Source of the DNA: Victivallales bacterium
GTDB lineage: Bacteria > Verrucomicrobiota > Lentisphaeria > Oligosphaerales > Oligosphaeraceae
Assembly: GCA_017964325.1 (NCBI GenBank)
Contig: JAGCSE010000286.1
Span: 1-21,143 of the forward strand
Reading direction: 5' to 3'
DNA: 21,143 bases
The notes below the pieces were generated by a model, which was not told where the DNA came from, searched no databases, and saw only the letters and a list, made by a program, of their open reading frames with translations. Of this stretch, positions 1 through 9,200 are shown piece by piece. The first letter of the stretch is position 1; each line of letters starts with the position of its first letter. Made by a program: the position numbers and the translations under genes.

Positions 1-1281
1 CCAGACGTTTACAAAACGTATCAGACAGCGACGAAACTGCAGCGCAACTGGGCGGCGAACGGCGCGTCGGGCGCCCATTCCGTCCGTCCGGAGACGCCTG
101 TCTCGGCCGGTTGGATGCAGGGCTGGGGAGGCGGCAATACCGCGATGGAAGCTCTTGTCGCATCGTTGGATCTGAATTTCACGGACCGTCATTACTACGG
201 CAATCCGGTCAACATGATGCAACAGGTAAAAGACGTGGATCTGCGCGTTCTGGGCAAGCCGGTGCTCGTCGGCGAATGCGGCGCGAAGAACCATCCGACG
301 TTCAAAAGCAGCGATCCGTGGGGCAACGGCGACGACGATGAAAGCTATGACTACCGCTTCCGCTATCTTGTCTCCCACGCCTTCGGCATGGGCTGCACGG
401 CGTTGCTGTCGTGGCATTGGCGCGATCCGATGGAAGGCATCTTCCCCTGCGGTCTGGTCCATTCCACATGGGTGCCGCGCCCGACGGCCGCATTGTACAA
501 GCGGATGGCGGAGACGTTCGGAAAACTGGAACTCGTTGACAATCCGCCAGATACGGTTCTTCTTCTCGGCGATTCCTTGCGCCATACGGCACTGCGGCAG
601 CAGGTGATCAACGCGGAGCATCGCGCGTCGCAGACGCTGATGTGGCTCGGCGCGAATTTCTCCGTGCTGCCGGATTCCGAACTGGGCAGACTGCCCGAAT
701 CCGTGAAAGTCTTGATCTATCCAGTGCCCTATGTCGCGTCGGATGAAGTATATGACGCATTGCAGGCGTTTGTGTGGCGCGGTGGGACGCTGTGGCTGTC
801 CGGCGATATTTCCATTGAGAAGCCCGGAAGCGTGAAAGACGGTCGGCTGATGGAGCTTTGCGGCGTAGAAACAAATCATGCACAGCCTCTGGAGGTTGCC
901 AAAATCACGTCGTTGTCGGCGATGACGCAACTAAAGGAGATGGCTGGAACTTATTGTTATATTCATAAGTCCGGTTATGTCAACTACTGTGCCACCCCTC
1001 TGGAATTGGACGGAAAAAATGATCAGACATTGAAGTATTTCTACGGCAAGGTTTTAGCGTTTGCAGGCGCGTCCATGACGCGCCGTTCGGAAGATTCCGA
1101 CAAGCTGGAGACGTTCCGCGTGCCAGGCAAAAACGCGACGGGATGGGTCTTCTGGAACGGCGGTACGGAAGACGTGACCGTCACACGGGACGGCCATTCC
1201 ATCACCATCTGTCCGAAACACATTGGTTATTTGCAGATTGCCAATGAGTTAAGTGAACTGCAAGTGCGCGAGGAGCTTTAG
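1..1281 (+). CDS. Glycoside hydrolase, clan GH-A like, C-terminal part (5' end outside window)
   Basis: The reading frame is open from the first base, so the start lies upstream; 426 codons are visible. The visible beginning looks like the end of a TIM-barrel hydrolase. A stretch with LVGECG puts a Glu (codon at 274-276) where retaining clan GH-A enzymes keep the nucleophile. It is followed by a Trp-rich strand, SWHWRDPMEG, as expected for barrel strand 8. From about visible residue 170 the protein resembles the GATase-like domain of GH42-type beta-galactosidases, with LIYPVPYVASDEVYDAL and then FVWRGGTLWLSGD. The final ~80 residues look like a beta-sandwich. Signal peptide and acid/base residue are not visible. 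Substrate cannot be told; beta-galactosidase or another beta-glycosidase is plausible. GC-rich codon use matches the genes after 10789. It ends with TAG; a 5-bp stem (1271-1275/1286-1290) followed by T residues lies across the stop and could be a weak terminator. Confidence 0.72.
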   Translation, partial: PDVYKTYQTATKLQRNWAANGASGAHSVRPETPVSAGWMQGWGGGNTAMEALVASLDLNFTDRHYYGNPVNMMQQVKDVDLRVLGKPVLVGECGAKNHPTFKSSDPWGNGDDDESYDYRFRYLVSHAFGMGCTALLSWHWRDPMEGIFPCGLVHSTWVPRPTAALYKRMAETFGKLELVDNPPDTVLLLGDSLRHTALRQQVINAEHRASQTLMWLGANFSVLPDSELGRLPESVKVLIYPVPYVASDEVYDALQAFVWRGGTLWLSGDISIEKPGSVKDGRLMELCGVETNHAQPLEVAKITSLSAMTQLKEMAGTYCYIHKSGYVNYCATPLELDGKNDQTLKYFYGKVLAFAGASMTRRSEDSDKLETFRVPGKNATGWVFWNGGTEDVTVTRDGHSITICPKHIGYLQIANELSELQVREEL

Positions 1282-1841
1282 TTTTCTCCTTTTCACATTC
1301 CATGATGGCAGGTAATATGGATTTTTGAAATATGTTCGAAAAAACAAATCTGTCTTGTGTTGAATACGACTGCTTTTATGAATAAAAAGTAAAGTGCGGC
1401 AATATGGCTTTTTTTTGACTAGAACATACGGATCTTATAAAGCAGATAACGGAATACCTGTAGCTTACAATCCAGAACTATGCGATGACGTCGATCAATG
1501 GCGAAGCCATTAGGTTCTAGTAACAGAAACGCGGATTTTTTCATCCGCGTTTCAGCATTTTTGTTTGAAACAGGATGATTTTCATGGAACATCACGTTTG
1601 TGCTCTTTTGGGAAACGAAGGGCTTGAATAACAACGGAGGGAAGATTAAATTTAGTAAAGTATTGTTCCCTATGCTAAGCTAGTATTATCTTGTTGCAAA
1701 AATAATGAAATGAATAGTTTTAATAGCCTTTGTTGTTAAATGATACAGGAAACATATTCAAGTCAATTTCATTGAAGCCGATAACTATTGTTCATAGAGT
1801 AAAGCAACATCAAAATGCCGTAACCTGCAAGGAGGAGAAAA
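1282..1841. other. AT-rich intergenic stretch, 560 bp
   Basis: No convincing gene is seen on either strand. The stretch is clearly more AT-rich than the gene before it. It holds an 8-bp inverted repeat, ACTAGAAC at 1418-1425 and GTTCTAGT at 1514-1521, enclosing about 88 bp. A strong terminator-like hairpin follows immediately at 1525-1565. A short open frame between the two repeats (plus strand, ending TAG at 1511-1513) has no recognisable product and may be decayed coding sequence. Promoter-like hexamers occur before 1842 (TTGTTA at 1733-1738, TATTCA at 1755-1760) but are weak. Confidence 0.5.
1526..1565 (+). terminator. Rho-independent terminator-like hairpin
   Basis: GAAACGCGGA (1526-1535) pairs perfectly with TCCGCGTTTC (1544-1553). 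A further T-A pair (1536/1543) closes the 6-nt loop. A T-rich run (ATTTTTGTTT) follows within a few bases. The orientation favours termination of plus-strand transcription; the minus-strand reading has no T tract. It lies about 245 bp past the nearest upstream gene end, which is far for that gene. It may belong to an unrecognised short transcript. Confidence 0.6.
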
Positions 1842-2432
1842 ATGGATGATATTTTGGTTGAATCCGCATTGATTCATCAAAAAGCGGAAAAACTTTTGCG
1901 TGATTTTCGGATTGTCGAGATGTGGGAAAGCATTGGAGCGGAGGTGCGGACGGTTGGCTCCTTCCGCTCCAATTTGATGATAGACAAGGATATAGACCTG
2001 CATATCTATACAAAGGAGCTTGATGCGGCGAAGACGTTTCAGGCATTGGCGCCGTTTCTGGGAGATTCACTTGTCATCAAATGCAAGTTCATCAACGGCA
2101 AGGAAACGGATGAGCATTGCCTGGAATGGCATATCGCTCTGAAATATTCCTCAGATGAAATTTGGACATTGGACATGATCCAGATTCTAGCAGGCTCCGC
2201 CTTGGACGGCTTTTTCGAAGAGACGACAGACGCCATCATCAGGGCTTTGACTCCAGAAACACGTGTGACGATTTTGAAATTGAAAAAGGCCGCTCCCGTA
2301 GGCAATTACATCTGTGGCATTGAATTCTACAAAGCTGTCTTGCAAGACCATGTGACGACATGGAAGGAATTCACCAAATGGCGTGAAAACAACCCTTTGG
2401 AGAGCATGATGGATTGGAGGCCAAAGGCCTGA
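1842..2432 (+). CDS. Nucleotidyltransferase-fold protein of unknown substrate
   Basis: This is a 196-residue soluble protein without signal or membrane segments. Residues 36-56 carry the signature of the polymerase-beta nucleotidyltransferase fold: a Gly-Ser pair (39-40), then about ten residues later D50-I-D52 in a strand (KDIDLHIYT). That spacing is what the family uses to bind the metal-nucleotide. A third carboxylate could be the Glu of CLEWHIAL near residue 95. Start: ATG 1842 has a strong Shine-Dalgarno (AAGGAGGAG at 1829-1837). Similar proteins are common in gut bacteria and have sometimes been labelled phosphoglycerate mutase family; I see no mutase motif and would not use that name. 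No HEPN partner gene is adjacent, so a MNT/HEPN toxin-antitoxin role is not supported. Substrate unknown. Confidence 0.7.
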   Translation: MDDILVESALIHQKAEKLLRDFRIVEMWESIGAEVRTVGSFRSNLMIDKDIDLHIYTKELDAAKTFQALAPFLGDSLVIKCKFINGKETDEHCLEWHIALKYSSDEIWTLDMIQILAGSALDGFFEETTDAIIRALTPETRVTILKLKKAAPVGNYICGIEFYKAVLQDHVTTWKEFTKWRENNPLESMMDWRPKA

Positions 2433-2532
2433 AGGCCTTGATGCTTTTAGCCTGTATTTTTCAACATTGATTCAAGGCAATACAAAATTGAAGAATTCAT
2501 CCATCTGAAGTTTGGTGAAGGTTGAAAGTCTT

Positions 2533-2549
2533 TCATGATGGAGTATTTT
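2533..2549 (+). repeat. 17-bp direct repeat, copy 1
   Basis: TCATGATGGAGTATTTT occurs here and again, identical and in the same orientation, at 10213-10229. Flanking bases differ (T vs A on the left, C vs A on the right). This copy lies just upstream of the MBL-fold gene. It may be a shared regulatory element, or one edge of an inserted segment. Confidence 0.6.
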
Positions 2550-2621
2550 CTTCTTCTGACTGGTGTTTTGTTTCCTTTGCTGAGAGAAAACATTTTTCAA
2601 GATATAAGAAAAGGTGTTGTC

Positions 2622-3575
2622 ATGGAATTAGGCAGACGAGATTTTCTGAAGAAGACTTCTTTGGTGGCGATGGCCGTTGTCGGCGGAATCCACGCGGCTG
2701 AAGGTCTGATGCGGGAGGAAGACATCAAGGCGCTTCAACGGGAGCTTGACGCCATACCGGGCAGGGAGTTCCAAAAATTCCGTGATTTCGGACCGTCGCT
2801 CGCCGCAGAAGAACGGGATGCGTTGTACGCGAAATGGCCTGTTCTGCGCCGTTATGACGACGCGTTTTTGAAAATCATGCGGCAAATGGAGGCAGTGGAG
2901 GTCACGGATCGGCCCGCCGTCTGGTACGTGTACAACATGGGCGTGATCGTGAAGACGCCCAAGTCGCTCTTTTCCATTGACCTCAGCCATCGTCTATCGA
3001 CAATGCTGGCGGACAAGTTTGATTTCGTGATCATCACTCACAACCATTTTGATCACTACACGGAGAAGCTCTATCAGGCGATGAACTCACGCCATAAAAC
3101 GGTCATTCAGAATTTCCTAGACAATTACGGGGCGTGTCTGCGCGTGAAGGGCGGTCTCGGTGGATTCTCGCGCGGTGAATGCCGCTACAAGATCAAGGAT
3201 GTCGCGATACACACATACGAGACCAACCACAACCATCTGTTGAAGGGCTTCGTCATGCCCGTGGAGGTACATGTGGGCGATTACACGATCCTCCATGTCG
3301 GCGACACGTTCAACACGGGCGATCTGAAACCAGAACGGACGCCCGATCTGTTCATCCACCATGCATGGTGCTGGGGGCCTTCCAACCAGACGATGGACGG
3401 CATCAAGGCGTTCCATCCGAAATGCGCCGTGATCGCCCACCACTGTGAATTGGGACATAATCGGAAAACTGGCGGCGGAGCAGTGCCGCTTGCCAGCGCA
3501 TACGCGCGGAAGGCCAAAGTGGAAGCCGCTGGCGCCCACGCCATTGCGCCGTTCTGGGGCGACCGAATTGCATAG
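2622..3575 (+). CDS. Tat-exported metallo-beta-lactamase-fold hydrolase (UlaG-like)
   Basis: This is a 317-residue product. I start it at ATG 2622 rather than the in-frame ATG at 2535, because 2622 places a textbook twin-arginine signal at the N terminus: GRRDFLKKTSL, a hydrophobic stretch, then an Ala-rich end at HAAEG. The mature part has the MBL metal-binding motif T-H140-N-H142-F-D144-H145, a later HVGDTF (Asp228, the bridging-Asp strand) and an AHHCELGH segment near the C terminus. The pattern matches the UlaG-like or NAPE-PLD-like branch, which hydrolyses lactones or phosphodiesters, not true beta-lactamases. The substrate cannot be told. Twin-arginine export implies folding with metal in the cytoplasm and work in the periplasm or outside. 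Codon use matches the GC-rich flanks, unlike the restriction operon downstream. Confidence 0.82.
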   Translation: MELGRRDFLKKTSLVAMAVVGGIHAAEGLMREEDIKALQRELDAIPGREFQKFRDFGPSLAAEERDALYAKWPVLRRYDDAFLKIMRQMEAVEVTDRPAVWYVYNMGVIVKTPKSLFSIDLSHRLSTMLADKFDFVIITHNHFDHYTEKLYQAMNSRHKTVIQNFLDNYGACLRVKGGLGGFSRGECRYKIKDVAIHTYETNHNHLLKGFVMPVEVHVGDYTILHVGDTFNTGDLKPERTPDLFIHHAWCWGPSNQTMDGIKAFHPKCAVIAHHCELGHNRKTGGGAVPLASAYARKAKVEAAGAHAIAPFWGDRIA

Positions 3576-4064
3576 AAGCCATTGGCAACTGTCTCACAAG
3601 ACGTGTTGGCCTGTTTAACTGGTCTTGTTATTAAGCTCTGAAATCTTCCCAAATTTCGGATATGCCTGTTTGTGGGTATATGGATTCTTTGGGAGATTTT
3701 TCAGGAAATGTCCTTCTACACGGGTTCTCTTTCCAAGATTGCAGTGTCCATTTGAAAAAACAACTAGAAAACAGAGCTATCCCCGTTCTTGCCAAACAGA
3801 TGTTTACAAGGGGAATGCCTTGATTTATTAAGCACCCTTTTTGTGTATAAAAAAATATTCAGGTTCAATTCCTTCAAAAGCTTTCGAAACAGGGGTGGAG
3901 GTAGTGTTATGGCTTCTTCTGAAATATAAGCAATATTTGTGTAAAACAGGTAAAAAACGGGTGTTTTTTGATCAATTTGCATTGAATATACAAAAATATA
4001 AGCTATATTATGTATGTGTCTTGAACGTGAAGTATCTCATCAAGAAAAAAAGAAGAGGTTCGAA
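3576..4064. other. AT-rich intergenic region before the restriction-modification operon
   Basis: These 489 bp hold no supported gene. A 7-bp stem with a long loop (ACAAGAC 3596-3602 / GTCTTGT 3622-3628), followed by TTATT, might end the MBL transcript but is weak. A similar imperfect pairing joins 3641-3650 with about 3692-3701. AT content rises steadily toward 4064. The last ~100 bp contain the candidate promoter and inverted repeats listed separately. Short open frames here are low-complexity and lack ribosome sites. Confidence 0.5.
3972..4009 (+). promoter_or_regulatory. Candidate promoter with overlapping inverted repeats for the HTH / R-M operon
   Basis: TTGAAT (3982-3987) and TATATT (4004-4009) are separated by 16 bp, a sigma70-like arrangement about 55 bp before the HTH gene. 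Two small inverted repeats sit on these boxes: TCAAT-TTGC-ATTGA (3972-3985) over the -35 side, and AATATA-AGC-TATATT (3995-4009) ending on the -10. Such dyads could be operators for the adjacent HTH protein. In AT-rich DNA short dyads arise easily, so this is tentative. Confidence 0.3.
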
Positions 4065-4262
4065 ATGCCAACTGATGATTGCTGGTGGACAGTAGAAGAA
4101 TTGAGCCATTATCTCAAGGTTACCAATGACACGATATATAAATGGATTGAAACAAAGAATCTTCCTGCCAAGCGCATAGGCAAAAAATGGCTCTTCAAAA
4201 AAGAGGAGATAGATTCTTGGATGCAAGGAAATGCATATATTCCACAAAGTGAAAAGGAATAA
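4065..4262 (+). CDS. Small excisionase/MerR-type helix-turn-helix protein
   Basis: This 65-residue protein is nearly all one winged-helix domain of the excisionase family (HTH_17): WTVEELSHYLKVTNDTIYKWI, then a Gly-Lys turn and the wing strand WLFKKEEIDSWM. I start at ATG 4065; the frame is open further upstream, but 4065 is preceded by AGAAGAGG (4051-4058) and gives the usual family start directly before the domain. The stop is followed 8 bp later by the cytosine methyltransferase start, so it is the first gene of the operon. Family members serve as phage excisionases or as small DNA-binding partners. Here a controller (C-protein-like) role or a DNA-binding accessory of the modification enzymes is likely. 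No integrase is in the window, which argues against a working excisionase. Confidence 0.85.
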   Translation: MPTDDCWWTVEELSHYLKVTNDTIYKWIETKNLPAKRIGKKWLFKKEEIDSWMQGNAYIPQSEKE

Positions 4263-4270
4263 TCAACGCA

Positions 4271-6274
4271 ATGAAGAGATTGACATATATTACTCTGTTC
4301 AGCAGTGCGGGCGTTGGTTGCTATGGCTTCAAATTAAATGGGTTTGAATGTATTGCCACGAATGAGTTGCTTGAAGCCAGACTCGATGTGCAACGCGCAA
4401 ATCATAAATGCAAATATCCATCCGGATATATTGCCGGTGATGTTCGTTTGGAAGAAACGCAAAAAAAACTTTTTGATGAAATTGACAGGTGGAGAAACAA
4501 TGAAGGAGTGAATCAAGTAGATGTTGTTTTCGCCACTCCTCCGTGTCAAGGAATGTCAACTGTGAATTATAAGAAAAACGATAAGGAGCAGATCCGTAAT
4601 TCACTGGTAGTCCAGGCCATCAAAATAATCTGCCAGGTGCAGCCTAAAGTATTTGTATTTGAGAATGTCAGGGCATTTATGAAAACAATTTGCACTGACC
4701 TTTCTGGAGAGGATGTTCCTATCAGCGAGAGTATTTCTCGCAATCTTTCAAAAGAATACAATATTTACCATAAGATTATAAATTTCAAGGATTATAGTGT
4801 GCCATCCAGCCGTCCAAGAACCATTGTCATCGGCGTGAGCAGGCAACTATCGTGGATTTCCCCCTTGAATCTATTTCCAACTAGACAGCGTGAGATTAGC
4901 CTTAGGGAGGCAATCGGTGATTTCCCCCCATTAGAGTATGGTCAGAAGGATCCAAATGATTTTCTGCATTTTGCCAGACCATTTCCTGAATACCAACTTG
5001 AATGGATTGCCGATTTGAAGGAGGGACAAAGCGCTTTTGAAAAACCAGAGGAACGGCAACCATCTAAAATAGACAAGGATGGCAAACGTGTTATTCTGAA
5101 AGGCGCATATATGGGGAACAAATATAGAAGGCTTGTATGGGACAAGCCATGTTCCTGCATTGCAACACGAAATGATATTTTGAGTAGCCAAGATACCATA
5201 CATCCTCGTGACAACCGTGTTTTAAGCATTCGTGAGCTAATGCGTTTGATGACGATTCCAGATAATTTTATGTGGACAGATCACGACCATGAAGTCACCG
5301 TTGCTACTGCTGAAAGCTACCTTGCCAACCATGAGCTGAATATACGTCGTTGCATAGGTGAAGCAGTGCCGACACAAATTATAAAGGACATATCAGGGAA
5401 AATCAGATATGAATTTGAAAAAGATGAACGGGTATCCGCTCCGCTCACACAAGGAGAATTGTTTTCAATCATTAAAGATTTGAATCCTGAATATGATAAG
5501 GTGAAAATCCTTATTTCATCAAAAATTGATGAAGTTATTCTTCCTCAACTGATTTCGCTCTATTCAAACAGTGATATGATAGAAATAGAAGTCATCGATA
5601 ATGAATCTATCTCATCTGACCAGAAAACAGGACAAAATGCAAGCAATATCTCTATCAGGAAAATAAATAAACTGAATAATGAAAAATATACTCTTTCAAT
5701 CATTGATACTACTTATGGAAATGGTTGGGATAATCTGTCATGGTCAATAGAAAAAGCCGAAGAGATTGTTTTAATCACCAAAAAAAGTTTCCTGTTTTTG
5801 TCAGACTACGAAAAGACAAGAAAACAACTTGCAGGTTATGGATTGGCAAGGATCTGTGAAATCAACAACAGTGAGACAATATCATTGCATTTCATCAATA
5901 AATGGAATGGCAATGTAATCATAGAAAACTGGAATACGCAAGAAATAAAAGAAACGGATCAAAACAATGTCCGTCTAGAACATTTATGGACGCTATATGC
6001 AGATAACGAGTTCTTGAGATACAAGAATTCATTGGATTTGGGAGTCTATATTTTTCCAAACAAAGAAGAGAATATAGCAAATACATATACTGAATTTCTG
6101 AAATATGTTGAAAAACTACCAGCAGCCAATCTTTTTGTAAAACGAGATCAATCGCTCTATTCCTCTCCAGATTTTGAAAAATACATTGATACACTTCGTA
6201 GTCATTCAAAAACGGTCATAGTTCTTGATGATTCTTTGGTGTACTATATTGGTGTACGCAAAATCTTGGAATAA
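4271..6274 (+). CDS. DNA cytosine-C5 methyltransferase with ~280-residue C-terminal extension
   Basis: Transfers a methyl group from SAM to C5 of cytosine in a target sequence. The conserved blocks appear in order: motif I LFSSAGVGCYGFK (9-21), motif IV ATPPCQGMS with catalytic Cys92, motif VI FENV (130-133), motif VIII SSRPR (179-183; the usual Gln is Ser), motif IX LSIRELMRLMTIPDNF (318 onward) and motif X IGEAVP (362-367). The target-recognition part between VIII and IX is short, about 130 residues. The family usually ends near here, but this protein continues for roughly 280 more residues (about 385-667) with alternating hydrophobic strands and no motif I know. The extension may be a second recognition domain or a docking region for the next protein. 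Translation probably uses AAGGA at 4254-4258. The codon use is AT-rich, as in the next gene and unlike the flanks. The next ORF starts 18 bp after the stop, so co-transcription is likely. Confidence 0.93.
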   Translation: MKRLTYITLFSSAGVGCYGFKLNGFECIATNELLEARLDVQRANHKCKYPSGYIAGDVRLEETQKKLFDEIDRWRNNEGVNQVDVVFATPPCQGMSTVNYKKNDKEQIRNSLVVQAIKIICQVQPKVFVFENVRAFMKTICTDLSGEDVPISESISRNLSKEYNIYHKIINFKDYSVPSSRPRTIVIGVSRQLSWISPLNLFPTRQREISLREAIGDFPPLEYGQKDPNDFLHFARPFPEYQLEWIADLKEGQSAFEKPEERQPSKIDKDGKRVILKGAYMGNKYRRLVWDKPCSCIATRNDILSSQDTIHPRDNRVLSIRELMRLMTIPDNFMWTDHDHEVTVATAESYLANHELNIRRCIGEAVPTQIIKDISGKIRYEFEKDERVSAPLTQGELFSIIKDLNPEYDKVKILISSKIDEVILPQLISLYSNSDMIEIEVIDNESISSDQKTGQNASNISIRKINKLNNEKYTLSIIDTTYGNGWDNLSWSIEKAEEIVLITKKSFLFLSDYEKTRKQLAGYGLARICEINNSETISLHFINKWNGNVIIENWNTQEIKETDQNNVRLEHLWTLYADNEFLRYKNSLDLGVYIFPNKEENIANTYTEFLKYVEKLPAANLFVKRDQSLYSSPDFEKYIDTLRSHSKTVIVLDDSLVYYIGVRKILE

Positions 6275-6292
6275 TCTCAAAAAGAAATAATC

Positions 6293-9200
6293 ATGGATAC
6301 AATTGATACAACCATCCTTAACCAATTGATTGTCGGCAGGGTTGAACCACACATATATGCCTTTTCCACTGAATCAATTCCAAACTATCTGAAAGTTGGC
6401 GATACATATCGTCCAGTAGCTGTCAGACTCAATGAATGGCGTAGGTTTTATCCAAATTTGGAACAACGGTATGTACACATTGCTCGTCTCCCTAACGGCT
6501 CTATTTTCAGGGATTATGCAGTACATACATATCTCGAAAAGGACAAGGGACACAAGCATCTATTGGAAGGTGAAATATCTGTCCCATATTATTCCAGGGA
6601 GTTCTTTAAGGATGTGGTTCCAGAGGAAATCAACGAGGCTATAGCTGATATCCAGCGAAGTGCGGAAGAAAATGATGGAAAATACCAATTCTACTCTCCT
6701 GATTTACTTCCTGTTACCTACTCATTCAAGCGAAGCGATATAATTTTTAAGCCACGGCCCAATCAGGACGAGACAATCGAGCGTTTTGTCACTGCTGTCA
6801 AAAACGGCAGAACAAACCTCCTAATGTACGCCGTCATGCGGTTTGGTAAATCATTTACTGCATTGTGTTGTGCCGATAAAATCAATGCCAGCCTGATTGT
6901 TGTTGTTTCTGCCAAGGCTGATGTCAAAAATGAGTGGAAGAAAAATGTAGAAGTCCCAAAGAATTTTGTCAATTATATATTTCTGGACAGTACCTCGCTT
7001 CTAAATGATGAAAAAATTATAAAGTCAACCATTGAAATAGGGAAGAAAGCTGTTGTTTTCTTGACGCTCCAAGATCTACAAGGTGATGAAATCAAGGCAA
7101 AGCACAAGGAAATATTTGAGAATCAGGTAGATTTGTTAATTATCGATGAAACACATTTTGGAGCGCGTGCCGCAGAGTATGGCAAAGTTCTTGTTGCTTC
7201 TGGTGTAAAACAATCTTTATATCTCAAAGAAATGAAAGATGGTGATTTTGCGGACGAATACGATGAATGTCACAAGGCATTTAATGCAAAAGTCCGCCTT
7301 CATTTGTCTGGCACACCATATAGAATCTTGATGGGTGATGAGTTTACACGTGAAGACATCATCGCTTTCTACCAGTTTTCAGATGTTGTAGATGCGCAAG
7401 AGGCATGGAACAACGCAAATCTTTGCAAGGATAATGTCAAAGAATGGGATAACCCATACTATGGTTTTCCCCAGATGATTCGTTTTGCCTTTACTCTCAA
7501 TAAATCAGCGAGATTGAAATTGGAGGAATTACGCAGGCAAGGTATAACATACGCCTTCTCCGAACTATTCCGTCCCAAATCCCTCGTAAAGGCAAGTGAT
7601 GGAAAACATAAGCAGTTCATTCATAAGGATGAGATTCTTGAATTATTTAAAGTGATTGATGGTGTTCAAGATGATGACGAACTTCTTGGATTCTTGAATT
7701 TGCCTCAAATCAAGCAAGGGAAGATGTGTCGCCATATTGTATGTGTCCTTCCTTATCGAGCTTCCTGCGATTCTTTGGAAACACTTTTAAAGGATTATTC
7801 CGCTTTCTTTCTTAATCTTGCGGAATATGAAATCATTAACATTTCTGGTGTGGATAATGAAAAACTTTATCCAGATACCAATGCCGTGAAACAGAAAATC
7901 ACTTCCTGCGAAAAGAATAATAGAAGGACTATCACGCTCACTGTAAATCGTATGCTGACTGGTAGCACGGTCGAAGAGTGGGACACCATGCTCTATTTCA
8001 AGGACACTGCATCACCGCAGGAATATGACCAGGCTATTTTTCGAATACAAAATCAATACATAAAGTCATTTATTGATGAAAATGGAGAAATAGTTCAATA
8101 CAATATGAAGCCCCAGACACTTCTTGTTGATTTTGATCCTGCTCGGTTATTTCGTCTTCAAGAGCTAAAATCCCAATTTTATAACGTAAATGTCGAACAG
8201 AATGGAAATTTGAAATTGGAAGAACGTATAAGGCATGAATTGCAGATATCTCCTGTAATTGCTTTAAACAAGGGAAAGTTGCATGAAGTTACACCTGCCA
8301 ATATAATGGATGCAGTCCGTAATTACTCTCAAAATAAAAGCATCAGGGATGAAGCGACAGATATACCTTTTGATGCGAATCTTTTGGAAATTGATGAAAT
8401 CAAGGCCGCAATAGATAAACTAAAAACCATTGATGATAATAAAGGATTCGATATTCAACCAGTTGAAGGAGATGAAGACATAATAACTCCACCTCATCCA
8501 GAAGATAATGGACCTCAAGATGGAGGAGGTGAAGATGATAGTTCAAAAATAAATGGCAAGGATGATTCACATCCATTGAATGAGGATGAAAATGTCACTT
8601 TTCAGAAAAAACTAGCGACCTACTATTCGCAGATTCTCTTTTTTGCTTATTTGACTGATACAGAAGTTAAGTCGCTGGAGGAGATTATTGCTTCCATACC
8701 AAACAATGAAAACAATCAACGAATTGCAAAGAATGTGGGGTTGAAAATTAGTATTCTTTCTCTTATTCAGAAGAAATGCAATCCATTCATTTTAAGTAAA
8801 TTGGATTATAAGATTCAAAATATAAATTCCCTTATGCGCGACACTGGCCTATCTCCCTTGGAAAGAGCGCAGGTCGCAATGAAGAAATTCTCGCGCTTTT
8901 CAGAATCAGAGGTTGTCACGCCACATCATGTGACGATGGATTTGGTTAACTTGTTGCCGACCAAAGAAATGTCGCAAAATTATAAAATTCTTGATATTGC
9001 TTCATTGCAAGGCGAATTCACTTGTACATTATGCCAAAAATTTGGAGATGGAATAAAGAGAAGGATATATGCGTTGCCCACCTCACGATTAAGCTATGAA
9101 TTGACTCGAAAAATATATAGTTTGCTAGGGATTCCATTAGACCATATTATTCATGACTTTACCACATATAATTTGCTTGGTGAGGACCGTGAAAAGCTTA

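Noticed and set aside
1418..1521. Inverted repeat considered as an integron attC site
   Set aside because: The ends do not fit the GTTRRRY/RYYYAAC cores, and no integrase or cassette array is present.
3859..3876. GGTTCAATTCC, resembling a tRNA T-arm
   Set aside because: Only three pairs of the 5-bp T stem form, and no acceptor, anticodon or D arm can be built around it.
4065..4262. HTH protein considered as a phage excisionase marking a prophage
   Set aside because: No integrase, phage structural gene or tRNA attachment site is visible; its tight link to the methyltransferase favours an operon partner.
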